Shown one piece after another: positions 30,393 to 38,148 of a DNA stretch of 42,430 nucleotides (position 1 is its first letter; each line of letters begins with the position of its first letter). The stretch spans positions 1 through 42,430 of the forward strand of contig CAJTRL010000029.1 of the NCBI GenBank assembly GCA_910578715.1, written 5' to 3'. The DNA comes from an uncultured Lachnospiraceae bacterium (GTDB lineage Bacteria > Bacillota > Clostridia > Lachnospirales > Lachnospiraceae). Position numbers and translations under genes: made by a program. Under the pieces are notes generated by a model. That model had not been told where the DNA came from. It was given only the letters and a program-made list of their open reading frames with translations, and did no database searches.

Positions 30393-31187
30393 ATGAAAAT
30401 CGGATTTATCGGACTTGGAAACATGGCAAAGGCAATTATCGGCGGGATGCTTCGTCAGGAAATGGTGAAGCCGGAAGAAATTATCGGCACGGCCAGGACA
30501 CAGGCGACCAGAGAGAAAACGGCGGCGCAGTTCGGCATCCACACCCTGGAAACAAACGCGGACGTTGCGGCGCAGTCAGACGTTCTCGTACTGGCGGTAA
30601 AGCCGCAGTTTCTGGAAGAAGTGATTGGACAGATAAAAGACACGATAAAACCGGATGCGCTGATTATCAGCATTGCGGCTGGAAAGAGCATTGACTGGCT
30701 GGAAAAGGCTTTCGGAAGATGTGTGAAGGTAGTGCGCTGTATGCCAAACACCCCGGCGCTCGTAGGAGAAGGATGTACGGGCGTATGCGCCAATGAAGAA
30801 GTTTCCGAGGAAGAAAAAGATTACAGCATCCGTCTGATGGAGAGCTTTGGAAAGGCGATTCTGATACCGGAACGGCTGATTGACGCGGTGGGTGCGGTTT
30901 CCGGCAGTTCTCCGGCTTATGTTTTCATGTTTATCGAGGCGATGGCCGATGCGGGCGTAGCGGCGGGAATGCCCCGGGCACAGGCTTATGAATTTGCAGC
31001 GCAGGCCGTATACGGCAGCGCGAAACTGGTGCTGGAAAGCGGAAAACATCCGGGAGAACTCAAAGATATGGTATGCTCTCCGGGCGGCACGACCATTCAG
31101 GGCGTGCGCGTGCTGGAAGAGAGGGGAATGCGCGGTGCGGTGATGGATGCGCTTGCCGCTTGTGTCGAAAAAACTAAGAGCCTGTAA
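30393..31187 (+). CDS. proC: Pyrroline-5-carboxylate reductase
   Basis: A 264-residue enzyme reducing pyrroline-5-carboxylate to proline with NAD(P)H. The Rossmann motif GFIGLGNMAKAI opens the protein, AVKPQ and RCMPNTPALVGEG are characteristic, and the C-terminal signature DMVCSPGGTTIQGVRVLEE is intact. AAAGGAT lies about 12 bases before the ATG. It follows the RNA methyltransferase by about 140 bp and appears to be its own transcription unit, though no clear promoter with good spacing was found. Confidence 0.95.
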   Translation: MKIGFIGLGNMAKAIIGGMLRQEMVKPEEIIGTARTQATREKTAAQFGIHTLETNADVAAQSDVLVLAVKPQFLEEVIGQIKDTIKPDALIISIAAGKSIDWLEKAFGRCVKVVRCMPNTPALVGEGCTGVCANEEVSEEEKDYSIRLMESFGKAILIPERLIDAVGAVSGSSPAYVFMFIEAMADAGVAAGMPRAQAYEFAAQAVYGSAKLVLESGKHPGELKDMVCSPGGTTIQGVRVLEERGMRGAVMDALAACVEKTKSL

Positions 31188-31236
31188 CAATTTTGTGCTT
31201 ATTTCTGCTTATAAATTAAAGAAAATCTGTGAAAAC

Positions 31237-31265
31237 TTGACAAAGGGTTGATGTTTTGCTAGAAT
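31237..31265 (+). promoter_or_regulatory. Strong promoter for the SleB-like hydrolase gene
   Basis: Perfect TTGACA, 17-bp spacer, TGcTAGAAT (extended -10). It is the closest match to the vegetative consensus in the window, about 70 bp before the start. Confidence 0.75.
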
Positions 31266-31335
31266 TATCCAAAACAATTACTTAATATTTTTGTAATAAT
31301 TGTAACAAAGTAGAAAAAAGCGGAGGTAAGCATTC

Positions 31336-32409
31336 ATGTTAAGAGGCAGAGGCATGTTCCTTATGCTGGCCGGATGGATTATCAGTCTGGCCATGTTTGG
31401 CGGAATGAAATTAGAAGCTGCTGCGTCCAGTACAAAGGATTATCTTGATTCTTTGAACGTGGGTATTTCCAATGTGATTGATTCGAGCGGAAGTGGAAAC
31501 GAGGCAGCAATCGAAGAACTGACGCAGATAGTAGAAGAAGCGGAAAAAGAAAAATCGGACCTTGTGATGGCGGACGTACAGGTGGCATTAAACGTGCGCG
31601 CCGAAGCATCGGAGGATTCGGAGAAGGTAGGACTTCTTTATAAAGACTGCGGCGGTAAAATTCTGGAGAGAAAGGACGGCTGGACCAAACTGGAGTCCGG
31701 CGATTTGGTCGGCTGGGCAAGCGACGAGTTTCTTCTTTTTGATGACGAGGCGGAAGCGCTGGCCGGCGAAGTGGGCAATCTCATCATAACGAGCGAGGCT
31801 GAGGCGCTGCGCGTGCGCCAGGAACCGGATGCGGATGCGGAAGTGCTGGGACTTCTTGCGCAGAACGACGCGCTGAATGTCGTCGAAGTGATGGATGAAG
31901 AATGGATTAAGGTAGATTTTTTTCACGATGACGCCTATGTGCTTGCAGAATATGTAGATGTGGACTTCCACATCGACGCGGGCGAGACGATGGAAGTCAT
32001 CAGACAGCGGGAAGAAGAGGCTGAGGCGGCGAAAAAGAAGGCGATGCAGGACGCGAATCAGGCGATTATCGCGGATGCGGATGACTTAAGACTTCTGGCG
32101 GCGTTAATTTACTGTGAAGCCGGTTCAGAATCCTATCAGGGACAGCTTGCGGTGGGCGCAGTTGTTATGAACAGAGTCAGAAGCGGCGCATACCCGAATA
32201 CGATTTCCGGCGTTATTTACGCGTCAGGACAGTTTACACCGGCGATGAACGGTAAGGTTGCCCGAATTTATAATACGGACATCGCGCCGAGCTGTTATAC
32301 GGCTGCCCAGGAAGCGATGGCGGGCGTGAGCAACGTGGGAGGCGCAACGCATTTTAGAAGGGCTGGAAACCACGAAGGGATTCTGATAGACAATCAGGTA
32401 TTCTGGTAA
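31336..32409 (+). CDS. Secreted cell-wall hydrolase: two SH3 domains plus SleB/CwlJ-type catalytic domain
   Basis: A 357-residue exported enzyme. Signal peptide at about 1-29 (cleavage near LEAAA-SS), SH3b domains at about 78-134 (ALNVRAEASEDSEKVG...) and 149-212 (ALRVRQEPDADAEVLG...), a charged helix at 218-245, and a Hydrolase_2 domain at 251-357. The catalytic Glu is E261 in LIYCEAGSESYQGQLAVGAVVMNRV. SleB/CwlJ enzymes cut spore cortex peptidoglycan, but SH3-bearing, vegetatively expressed relatives occur widely in Clostridia and the strong sigma-A-type promoter favours such a role. GGAGG lies nine bases before the ATG. Confidence 0.9.
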   Translation: MLRGRGMFLMLAGWIISLAMFGGMKLEAAASSTKDYLDSLNVGISNVIDSSGSGNEAAIEELTQIVEEAEKEKSDLVMADVQVALNVRAEASEDSEKVGLLYKDCGGKILERKDGWTKLESGDLVGWASDEFLLFDDEAEALAGEVGNLIITSEAEALRVRQEPDADAEVLGLLAQNDALNVVEVMDEEWIKVDFFHDDAYVLAEYVDVDFHIDAGETMEVIRQREEEAEAAKKKAMQDANQAIIADADDLRLLAALIYCEAGSESYQGQLAVGAVVMNRVRSGAYPNTISGVIYASGQFTPAMNGKVARIYNTDIAPSCYTAAQEAMAGVSNVGGATHFRRAGNHEGILIDNQVFW

Positions 32410-32471
32410 GCGAGTGGCGAAAAGATTTTCTAAAACTGTAAGGAACGCTGGACGATAGGAAAAATGGATAT

Positions 32472-32532
32472 GCTCCGGGGAGCTTTGACTGCATGGTATC
32501 TGTGCAGTCAGGGAGGAACCGGGGCGTTTTTA
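32472..32532 (+). terminator. Long hairpin terminator after the SleB-like gene
   Basis: Outer stem GCTCCGG/CCGGGGC and inner stem TGACTGCA/TGCAGTCA, followed by GTTTTTAT. It is larger and more structured than a usual terminator, so a small stable RNA is a possible alternative. Confidence 0.65.
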
Positions 32533-32546
32533 TACTAAGAAAGTGT

Positions 32547-32575
32547 TTGCTAATTTCTTTTGAATGTGTTATAAA
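32547..32575 (+). promoter_or_regulatory. Promoter for the second Rpn-like gene
   Basis: TTGCTA, 17-bp spacer, TGtTATAAA (extended -10, 32570-32575). Confidence 0.55.
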
Positions 32576-32590
32576 GTATATATTCAACTT

Positions 32591-32615
32591 CGGACATGAC
32601 ATTCTGTTATGTCCG
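32591..32615. promoter_or_regulatory. Inverted repeat in the leader of the second Rpn-like gene
   Basis: CGGACATGACA-ttc-TGTTATGTCCG, 11-bp arms with one G-U pair, between promoter and ribosome site. It could be a repressor operator or an mRNA hairpin limiting nuclease expression. Confidence 0.6.
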
Positions 32616-32651
32616 CCATTAACAATTCTATTTTATAAAGGAGACATGTCT

Positions 32652-33542
32652 ATGAATCAAAACAAATCTGTTATTACTCTTCCTATTTCCGTTTCACCGG
32701 AGGTATCATTTCTTTCTATCGAGGATATGAAAGGTTCTGTACGGTTTAACATGACAAATGATTATATGTTCCGAGCCGTTTTACAAACGAATAATAAAGT
32801 GCTTCGCGGACTTATTTGTTCTTTGCTGCATTTTTCGGAAGCGGAAATTCTTTCCGCGGAAATTGTGAATCCAATTATTTTGGGGGAATCCATTGATAAT
32901 AAGGAATTTCAGCTGGATATTCACATATGCCTGAATAACAGCCTGTTCATTAATCTGGAAATGCAGCTGATTGATAAATTAAACTGGCAGAATCGTTCCA
33001 TTCTTTATCTGTGCCGTTCTTTTGACCAGCTAAAACACGGACAGAATTATTTGGAAGCAAAACCGGCAATACATATCGGATTTCTCAATTATACACTTTT
33101 TGAGAAATTTTCGGAATTTTACGCTACATATAAACTAATTAATGTGAAAAAACATTATATTTATAGTGACAGCCTGACACTGAGTGTGGTAAACTTATCT
33201 CGAATAGACCTGGCAACCGAAGAAGACAAGAAGTACCATCTTGATTCATGGGCAAAACTATTCAAAGCCAATACATGGGAGGAAATTGCAATGCTCGCAT
33301 CTGAAAACAATTATATGAATGAAGCGGCCCAAACGATGTTTCAGCTCAGCGCGGACGAGCAGATTCGGGAACGGTGCCTGGCCAGGGAAGAATATTATCA
33401 GGAAATACGCGCTTATAAGAAAATCATTGCGAAACAAAAAAGCAAATTTGAGAACATAGTCGCCGCGAAAGATGCGGATATCCAAAGCCTCAAGGAAGAA
33501 ATAAGGCGGCTTCGGACAAAGCTGGACAATGAATTTGTTTAA
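32652..33542 (+). CDS. Rpn family recombination-promoting nuclease / putative transposase
   Basis: A 296-residue protein with the Rpn / PDDEXK_2 layout: MTNDYMFRAVL near the N-terminus, the catalytic region FQLDIHICLNNSLFINLEMQL (Asp followed by ExQ), then YLCRSFDQLKHGQNYLEAKPAIHIGFLNYTLF, and a C-terminal coiled coil (about 245-293) rich in Lys and Glu. Rpn proteins are DNA endonucleases that promote RecA-independent recombination; this copy has an intact motif. AAAGGAG with correct spacing supports ATG 32652 over ATG 32646. Codon use is more AT-rich than in its neighbours, hinting at transfer. The gene has its own promoter and leader hairpin. Confidence 0.85.
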   Translation: MNQNKSVITLPISVSPEVSFLSIEDMKGSVRFNMTNDYMFRAVLQTNNKVLRGLICSLLHFSEAEILSAEIVNPIILGESIDNKEFQLDIHICLNNSLFINLEMQLIDKLNWQNRSILYLCRSFDQLKHGQNYLEAKPAIHIGFLNYTLFEKFSEFYATYKLINVKKHYIYSDSLTLSVVNLSRIDLATEEDKKYHLDSWAKLFKANTWEEIAMLASENNYMNEAAQTMFQLSADEQIRERCLAREEYYQEIRAYKKIIAKQKSKFENIVAAKDADIQSLKEEIRRLRTKLDNEFV

Positions 33543-33567
33543 AAAATCATAAACCTGCCGGAAAACC

Positions 33568-33596
33568 TTGTTTCTATCCCGATAATATAGTAAGAT
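33568..33596 (+). promoter_or_regulatory. Promoter for the NfeD-SPFH operon
   Basis: TTGTTT, 17-bp spacer, TAAGAT, 24 bp before the start at 33620. An overlapping TATAGT is an alternative -10. Confidence 0.4.
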
Positions 33597-33619
33597 AGAT
33601 AGGAAAGGGGTGAAAGGTG

Positions 33620-34075
33620 ATGGCGATGTTGGATGTAAATATGACAGTAGTATGGCTTGTGATTCTTGTAATTCTGGTAGTCATCGAGCTGATTACGATG
33701 GGACTTACGACAATCTGGTTTGCGGGCGGCGCACTGGCGGCGGCTCTGATTTCCATACCGGGAACACCGTTGGCGCTTCAGATTCTGATATTCCTGATTG
33801 TTTCGGGACTCCTTCTGTATTTTACAAGGCCGGTTGCTGTCAAATATTTTAACAGAGACAGAGTTAGAACCAATGTGGAAAGCATGATTGGGAGACAGGC
33901 GATTGTCATCAGCGAAATCAATAACCTGGAAGGCATCGGTCAGGTGAATACAGGCGGTATGGAATGGTCTGCAAGAAGCAGCTATCATAACGTGGTATTG
34001 CCGGCAGGAACCGTTGTTACAGTGCTCGGTGTCGATGGCGTGAAACTAATCGTAGAAGAAAGAAAAGAGGTTTAA
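33620..34075 (+). CDS. NfeD-family membrane protein
   Basis: A 151-residue short NfeD protein. Two to three membrane segments fill residues 8-70, and the C-terminal half (about 85-148: SMIGRQAIVISEINNLEGIGQVNTGGMEWSARS) is the OB-fold domain of the family. Short NfeD proteins are encoded beside SPFH/stomatin-type proteins and help organise membrane microdomains, and that is the case here. Starts at GTG 33617, ATG 33620 or ATG 33626 are possible; AAAGGGG nine bases before 33620 favours it. Confidence 0.88.
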   Translation: MAMLDVNMTVVWLVILVILVVIELITMGLTTIWFAGGALAAALISIPGTPLALQILIFLIVSGLLLYFTRPVAVKYFNRDRVRTNVESMIGRQAIVISEINNLEGIGQVNTGGMEWSARSSYHNVVLPAGTVVTVLGVDGVKLIVEERKEV

Positions 34076-34077
34076 TT

Positions 34078-35001
34078 ATGGCTGGACTTTATTTTATTCT
34101 CGTATTATTTATTTTAGTGATTGTTCTTTTGGCGTCCTGTATTAAGATTGTTCCCCAGGCGTATGCCTATGTTGTGGAACGGCTTGGCGCTTATCAGCAG
34201 ACATGGCCGGTAGGCATTCATTTTAAAATGCCGTTTGTTGATAAAGTAGCGAAAAGAGTTATTTTGAAAGAACAGGTTGTAGACTTTGCGCCGCAGCCGG
34301 TTATTACGAAAGATAATGTTACGATGAGAATCGACACGGTTGTATTTTATCAGATTACGGACCCCAAGCTGTTCGCATACGGCGTGGAAAATCCGATTAT
34401 GGCGATTGAAAATCTGACGGCTACAACTTTAAGAAATATCATCGGTGAGATGGAACTCGACCAGACGCTGACTTCCAGAGAGGTCATCAATACGAAGATG
34501 AGAGCGTCTCTCGATATTGCAACGGACCCCTGGGGTATCAAAGTAAACAGAGTTGAATTGAAGAACATCATTCCTCCGGCGGCGATTCAGGATGCGATGG
34601 AGAAACAGATGAAGGCGGAGCGTGAACGCCGTGAGGCGATTTTGCGTGCGGAAGGTGAGAAGAAATCCACCGTCCTTGTTGCGGAAGGTAAAAAAGAATC
34701 CGCAATTCTGGAAGCGGAGGCTGAGAAGCAGTCGGCGATTCTGCGTGCGGAAGCGCAGAAAGAAAAGATGATTCGGGAAGCGGAAGGTGAAGCGGCAGCA
34801 ATTCTGAAAGTACAACAGGCTACGGCGGACGGTATCCGCATGATTCGCGAAGCGGGCGCTGATGAAGCAGTTCTGCGCATTAAGAGTCTGGAAGCCTTCG
34901 AGAAGGCGGCGGACGGCAAGGCGACCAAGATTATCATTCCTTCGGAAATTCAGGGAATGGCCGGACTTGCGGCATCCGCGAAAGAAGTTTTCAAAGACTG
35001 A
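34078..35001 (+). CDS. SPFH/Band 7 (stomatin-like) membrane protein
   Basis: A 307-residue slipin/stomatin homologue. One N-terminal membrane helix (about 3-24), then the SPFH domain (about 25-190; VPQAYAYVVERLGAYQQTWPVGIHFKMPFVDKV), then a long Ala/Glu/Lys helix (190-265) of a repeated AEGEK-type pattern that mediates oligomer formation. Such proteins form large ring- or cage-like assemblies on the membrane and may regulate proteases. AGAGG precedes the ATG and the gene starts two bases after the nfeD stop, so the two are cotranscribed and likely act together. Confidence 0.92.
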   Translation: MAGLYFILVLFILVIVLLASCIKIVPQAYAYVVERLGAYQQTWPVGIHFKMPFVDKVAKRVILKEQVVDFAPQPVITKDNVTMRIDTVVFYQITDPKLFAYGVENPIMAIENLTATTLRNIIGEMELDQTLTSREVINTKMRASLDIATDPWGIKVNRVELKNIIPPAAIQDAMEKQMKAERERREAILRAEGEKKSTVLVAEGKKESAILEAEAEKQSAILRAEAQKEKMIREAEGEAAAILKVQQATADGIRMIREAGADEAVLRIKSLEAFEKAADGKATKIIIPSEIQGMAGLAASAKEVFKD

Positions 35002-35018
35002 GCGGAGAGAATTATAAT
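34990..35018 (+). promoter_or_regulatory. Promoter for the GyrI-like gene
   Basis: TTCAAA, 17-bp spacer, perfect TATAAT (35013-35018). The -35 overlaps the last codons of the SPFH gene. Confidence 0.5.
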
Positions 35019-35039
35019 ATAGTAACGCATTATGATGAT

Positions 35040-35063
35040 AGGGCGGTTCCTGGGAACCGTCCT
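35040..35063 (+). terminator. Hairpin, probable SPFH operon terminator
   Basis: AGGGCGGTTCC-tg-GGAACCGTCCT, 11-bp stem with one G-U pair, followed only by ATTCT, so termination may be weak. It lies within the leader of the next gene. Confidence 0.5.
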
Positions 35064-35092
35064 ATTCTGGGATATGCAGAAAAGAGGGAAAA

Positions 35093-35530
35093 ATGCAGAG
35101 TATAAGAATTTATGAAATGCCGGTTTGTAAAATGGTTTCATCGGGGACAGGCATGTTTGGGGAAGAAAAATTTAATCGGTTTGAAGAGTGGTTTTCTTCG
35201 CAGAAGCGATGCATGTTTCCAAAAGATTTTCTGTACTGGGACGGGGAGGGGTTCGTCTGGCTGTATATGTATGAAGATGGTATGACGGTTCCACCGGAAT
35301 TTGAAATAACAGATTTCCAGGGCGGTTTTTATGCTGTTGCGACTGACATTGACCAAAAAACAGACAAGGAAAGTATGAATGCGGAGCTGGATAAGTTCCT
35401 GGGCGAAATCGGATTTGAGCGTGACACATCGCGTCTGGAACTGGGAAATGTAATTACATCGCCGCTCGCACAGCAAATTATGGGATATGAGCAGATGAAC
35501 TATTATTTCCCGATAAAAGTCGGAAAATGA
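35093..35530 (+). CDS. GyrI-like / AraC effector-binding-domain protein
   Basis: A 145-residue soluble protein. The sequence pattern (MQSIRIYEMPVCKMVSSGTG..., FVWLYMYEDG, FEITDFQGGFYAVATDID) resembles the stand-alone GyrI-like small-molecule-binding domain often attached to AraC/MerR regulators. No DNA-binding part is present, so it may bind a ligand or drug, or act on another protein. AGAGGG precedes the ATG by about four bases. Its end lies 86 bp before argF, on the same strand. Family assignment is moderate and function is not known. Confidence 0.6.
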   Translation: MQSIRIYEMPVCKMVSSGTGMFGEEKFNRFEEWFSSQKRCMFPKDFLYWDGEGFVWLYMYEDGMTVPPEFEITDFQGGFYAVATDIDQKTDKESMNAELDKFLGEIGFERDTSRLELGNVITSPLAQQIMGYEQMNYYFPIKVGK

Positions 35531-35616
35531 TATTCTGCTTAGAATATTATGATATGCCGGTAATGCTTCCCGGAAATAGAGAAAAAGTTTTGATATCGTA
35601 TCAGGAGGATATGTCG

Positions 35617-36618
35617 ATGGCAGTTAATTTAAAAGGACGCAATTTTTTGAAAATTCTGGATTTTACGCCGGAAGAAATTACTTATATGCTGGATGTGGCG
35701 GCGGACTTAAAAGAAAAGAAAAAGAAGGGAATCCCGACGGATTTCTGCCGGGGAAAGAACGTTGCCCTGATTTTTGAAAAAACGAGCACGCGGACCCGCT
35801 GTGCTTTTGAGGTGGCGGCTCATGACCTGGGCATGGGAACAACTTATCTCGACCCGGCCGGCTCTCAAATCGGAAAGAAAGAGAGCATCGCCGATACAGC
35901 AAGAGTGCTCGGCCGCATGTATGAGGGAATTGAGTATCGTGGATTTGAACAGAAAATAGTGGATGAACTGGCGGAATACGCGGGCGTGCCCGTGTGGAAC
36001 GGCCTGACCAACGAGTTCCATCCGACCCAGATGCTTGCCGATTTGCTGACAATTCGGGAATATTTCGGGCATTTACAGGGTATCAGGCTGACTTATATGG
36101 GGGATGCCCGTTATAATATGGGAAATTCCCTGATGGCGGCCTGTGCGAAGATGGGAATGCACTTCACCGCCTGTACGACGAAAGCCTATTTCCCGGAAAA
36201 ACCGCTTGTTGCGGAATGTGAGAAAATCGCGGCGCAGACGGGCGGCAGCATCCGCCTGACGGAAAGCGTGGAAGAGGGAACAAAGAATGTGGATGTTATT
36301 TATACCGATGTGTGGGTTTCTATGGGAGAACCGGAAGAAGTATGGGCACGCCGCATTCAGGACTTGAAGCCCTATCAGGTCAACCGCAGCGTGATGGAGA
36401 ACGCGGGAGAACATGCGGTATTCATGCACTGTCTTCCGGCTTTTCACGATTTGAAAACGAAGATAGGAAAAGAAGTAGGCGGGAATTTCGGCCTTCAGGA
36501 AATGGAAGTGACCGACGAGGTATTTGAATCTCCCCAGTCCGTCGTATTCGATGAAGCGGAGAACCGTATGCACACGATTAAGGCGGTTATGGCGGTAACA
36601 CTGGGTATGCCGGATTAG
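35617..36618 (+). CDS. argF: Ornithine carbamoyltransferase
   Basis: A 333-residue enzyme making citrulline from ornithine and carbamoyl phosphate. The carbamoyl-phosphate site is STRTR (57-61), FHPTQMLAD supplies the second motif, and HCLP near residue 270 is the ornithine-site cysteine loop. It could act in arginine synthesis or in the arginine deiminase pathway (argF versus arcB); no other arg or arc gene is nearby to decide. AGGAGG is eight bases before ATG 35617 but only two before ATG 35611, so 35617 is chosen. A longer open frame reaches 35527 without support. Confidence 0.94.
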   Translation: MAVNLKGRNFLKILDFTPEEITYMLDVAADLKEKKKKGIPTDFCRGKNVALIFEKTSTRTRCAFEVAAHDLGMGTTYLDPAGSQIGKKESIADTARVLGRMYEGIEYRGFEQKIVDELAEYAGVPVWNGLTNEFHPTQMLADLLTIREYFGHLQGIRLTYMGDARYNMGNSLMAACAKMGMHFTACTTKAYFPEKPLVAECEKIAAQTGGSIRLTESVEEGTKNVDVIYTDVWVSMGEPEEVWARRIQDLKPYQVNRSVMENAGEHAVFMHCLPAFHDLKTKIGKEVGGNFGLQEMEVTDEVFESPQSVVFDEAENRMHTIKAVMAVTLGMPD

Positions 36619-36626
36619 GCCGCGCG

Positions 36627-36668
36627 GGCCCAAATATCGCGGACAGAGAGAAAGGCATGGTTATTAGT
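36627..36668 (+). repeat. Start-site cassette, copy at birA
   Basis: 42 bp identical to 17797-17838 at phoR. The first ATG (36657) and a TTG 12 nt downstream (36669) are both in frame with birA. Confidence 0.9.
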
Positions 36669-37667
36669 TTGAAAACAGACAAATCAGATATTCTTGCGCT
36701 GCTCCGGAACAGCCGGGATTATGTGTCCGGGCAGCAGTTATGCGACCAGTTTGGCGTTTCCAGGACAGCGGTCTGGAAAGCGGTCAATCAGTTAAAAGAA
36801 GAAGGTTACCGGATTGAAGCGGTTTCCCGTAAAGGTTACCGGCTTCTGGAAAGTCCCGACGTGCTTTCCCGGAGCGAAATTTTAAGCAGGCTGGAAACAA
36901 AATGGGCCGGGCAGCGGTTATTTTATCTTGACGAAACGGGTTCCACGAATATTGACGCCAAACGATACGCGGAAGAAGGAGAACCACACGGAACGACGGT
37001 CGTTGCGGAAAAACAGAATGCCGGAAGGGGACGGCGTGGAAAATATTGGGAATCCCCTCCGGGAAGCGCTATTTATATGACGATTATGCTGAAACCGGAT
37101 TTTGAGCCGGACAAGGCTTCCATGCTGACGCTGGTCATGGCGCTCAGCGTGGCTCAGGCAATTACGGAAGCAACAGGACTCAAAGCGGGTATCAAGTGGC
37201 CCAATGATGTAGTTGTCAATAAGAAGAAAGTATGCGGCATACTGACAGAGCTGGATGCGGAAATGGATTATATCCGGCATGTCGTTATCGGCGTCGGAAT
37301 CAATGTCAATAATGCGGCGCCGGAAGAGTTCCCGGAGGAAATCCGGCAGACGGCAACCTCCCTGAGAATAGAATCAGGAACCGGTTTTTCCAGGGCGGAG
37401 CTCTTGCGGCATGTACTCGAACGTTTTGAAGAAAATTATGACACATTTGTCACAACATTGGATTTGCGCCTGTTAATCGAGGCGTACAGTCAATATCTGC
37501 TGAATCTGAATGCGGAGGTCAATGTACTGGACCCGAAAGGCAGCTATACGGGAATTGCGAGAGGCATCAGCACCACGGGAGAGCTTCTGGTGGAAAAAGA
37601 GAACGGCGAGATGAAGACGGTTTATGCGGGCGAAGTGTCCGTGCGCGGGCTGTACGGGTATATATGA
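36657..37667 (+). CDS. birA: Bifunctional biotin-[acetyl-CoA-carboxylase] ligase / biotin operon repressor
   Basis: A 336-residue class II biotin ligase. An N-terminal helix-turn-helix (about 10-60; VSGQQLCDQFGVSRTAVWKAVNQLKEEGYRI) gives repressor function; the ligase core has TGSTNIDAK, GRGRRG (123-128) that binds biotinyl-AMP, and KWPNDVVV (from Lys180); the SH3-like C-terminal domain ends VYAGEVSVRGL. It attaches biotin to carboxylase carrier proteins and represses biotin genes when biotin is plentiful. The start lies within the repeated cassette: ATG 36657 (MVISLKTD) or TTG 36669. It follows argF by 38 bp. Confidence 0.94.
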   Translation: MVISLKTDKSDILALLRNSRDYVSGQQLCDQFGVSRTAVWKAVNQLKEEGYRIEAVSRKGYRLLESPDVLSRSEILSRLETKWAGQRLFYLDETGSTNIDAKRYAEEGEPHGTTVVAEKQNAGRGRRGKYWESPPGSAIYMTIMLKPDFEPDKASMLTLVMALSVAQAITEATGLKAGIKWPNDVVVNKKKVCGILTELDAEMDYIRHVVIGVGINVNNAAPEEFPEEIRQTATSLRIESGTGFSRAELLRHVLERFEENYDTFVTTLDLRLLIEAYSQYLLNLNAEVNVLDPKGSYTGIARGISTTGELLVEKENGEMKTVYAGEVSVRGLYGYI

Positions 37668-37698
37668 GAGACGTGCGGAAAGAAGGAGGCTGTTTATC

Positions 37699-38037
37699 AT
37701 GACAGACGGGCGTATCGTGCTCTGCGGCGCAAACGCATACGAGCAGAAATATTATTTTAATGAACAGTTTGCGGCGATTCCGGATTCCATCAAAGAAGAG
37801 CTGCATATTATCTGCGTTCTGTTTACGGAAGAGGTCGGAGGCGTCTTTACGATTGTATTCGAGGAAGACGGAAGCGTTTCGCTGGAAACGGATGCAAAAG
37901 AGGATGATTTTCTGTACGACGAAATCAGCAGCGGCCTTCTGATACGGGAAATACGCCGGAACAGACAGGAAATGCTGGAATCGCTGAGCCTGTATTACCG
38001 GGTCTTTATTTTAAAGGAAAATATCGAATTGGAATGA
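37699..38037 (+). CDS. DUF6145-like small conserved protein
   Basis: A 112-residue acidic soluble protein beginning MTDGRIVLCGANAYEQKYYFNEQF. The pattern VLCGANxYEQKYYxN and VLFTEEVGGVFTIVFEEDG matches a small Lachnospiraceae family I recall as DUF6145; function is unknown. AAGGAGG about ten bases before ATG 37699 fixes the start; the longer frame from 37624 lies in birA. It starts 31 bp after birA and precedes dus on the same strand, so it probably belongs to a birA-dus operon. Confidence 0.78.
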   Translation: MTDGRIVLCGANAYEQKYYFNEQFAAIPDSIKEELHIICVLFTEEVGGVFTIVFEEDGSVSLETDAKEDDFLYDEISSGLLIREIRRNRQEMLESLSLYYRVFILKENIELE

Positions 38038-38122
38038 GTGTCCGCCGGAACGGATAATGTGAAATGAAAGCAGTCTGTATGAATGAAGTGTCCGTATGCG
38101 GATATGATAAAGGCTGCAAATT

Positions 38123-38148
38123 GAGAGAAAGGCATGGTTGTTATTGTG
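38123..38148 (+). repeat. Start-site cassette, partial copy at dus
   Basis: GAGAGAAAGGCATGGTT (38123-38139) is identical to the phoR and birA copies; the upstream CGCGGAC part is missing. ATG 38134 and GTG 38146 are both in frame with dus. Confidence 0.75.

Noticed and set aside
35531..35616. ArgR box or promoter before argF
   Set aside because: AT-rich stretch present but no symmetric ArgR-type operator and no -35/-10 pair with acceptable spacing.
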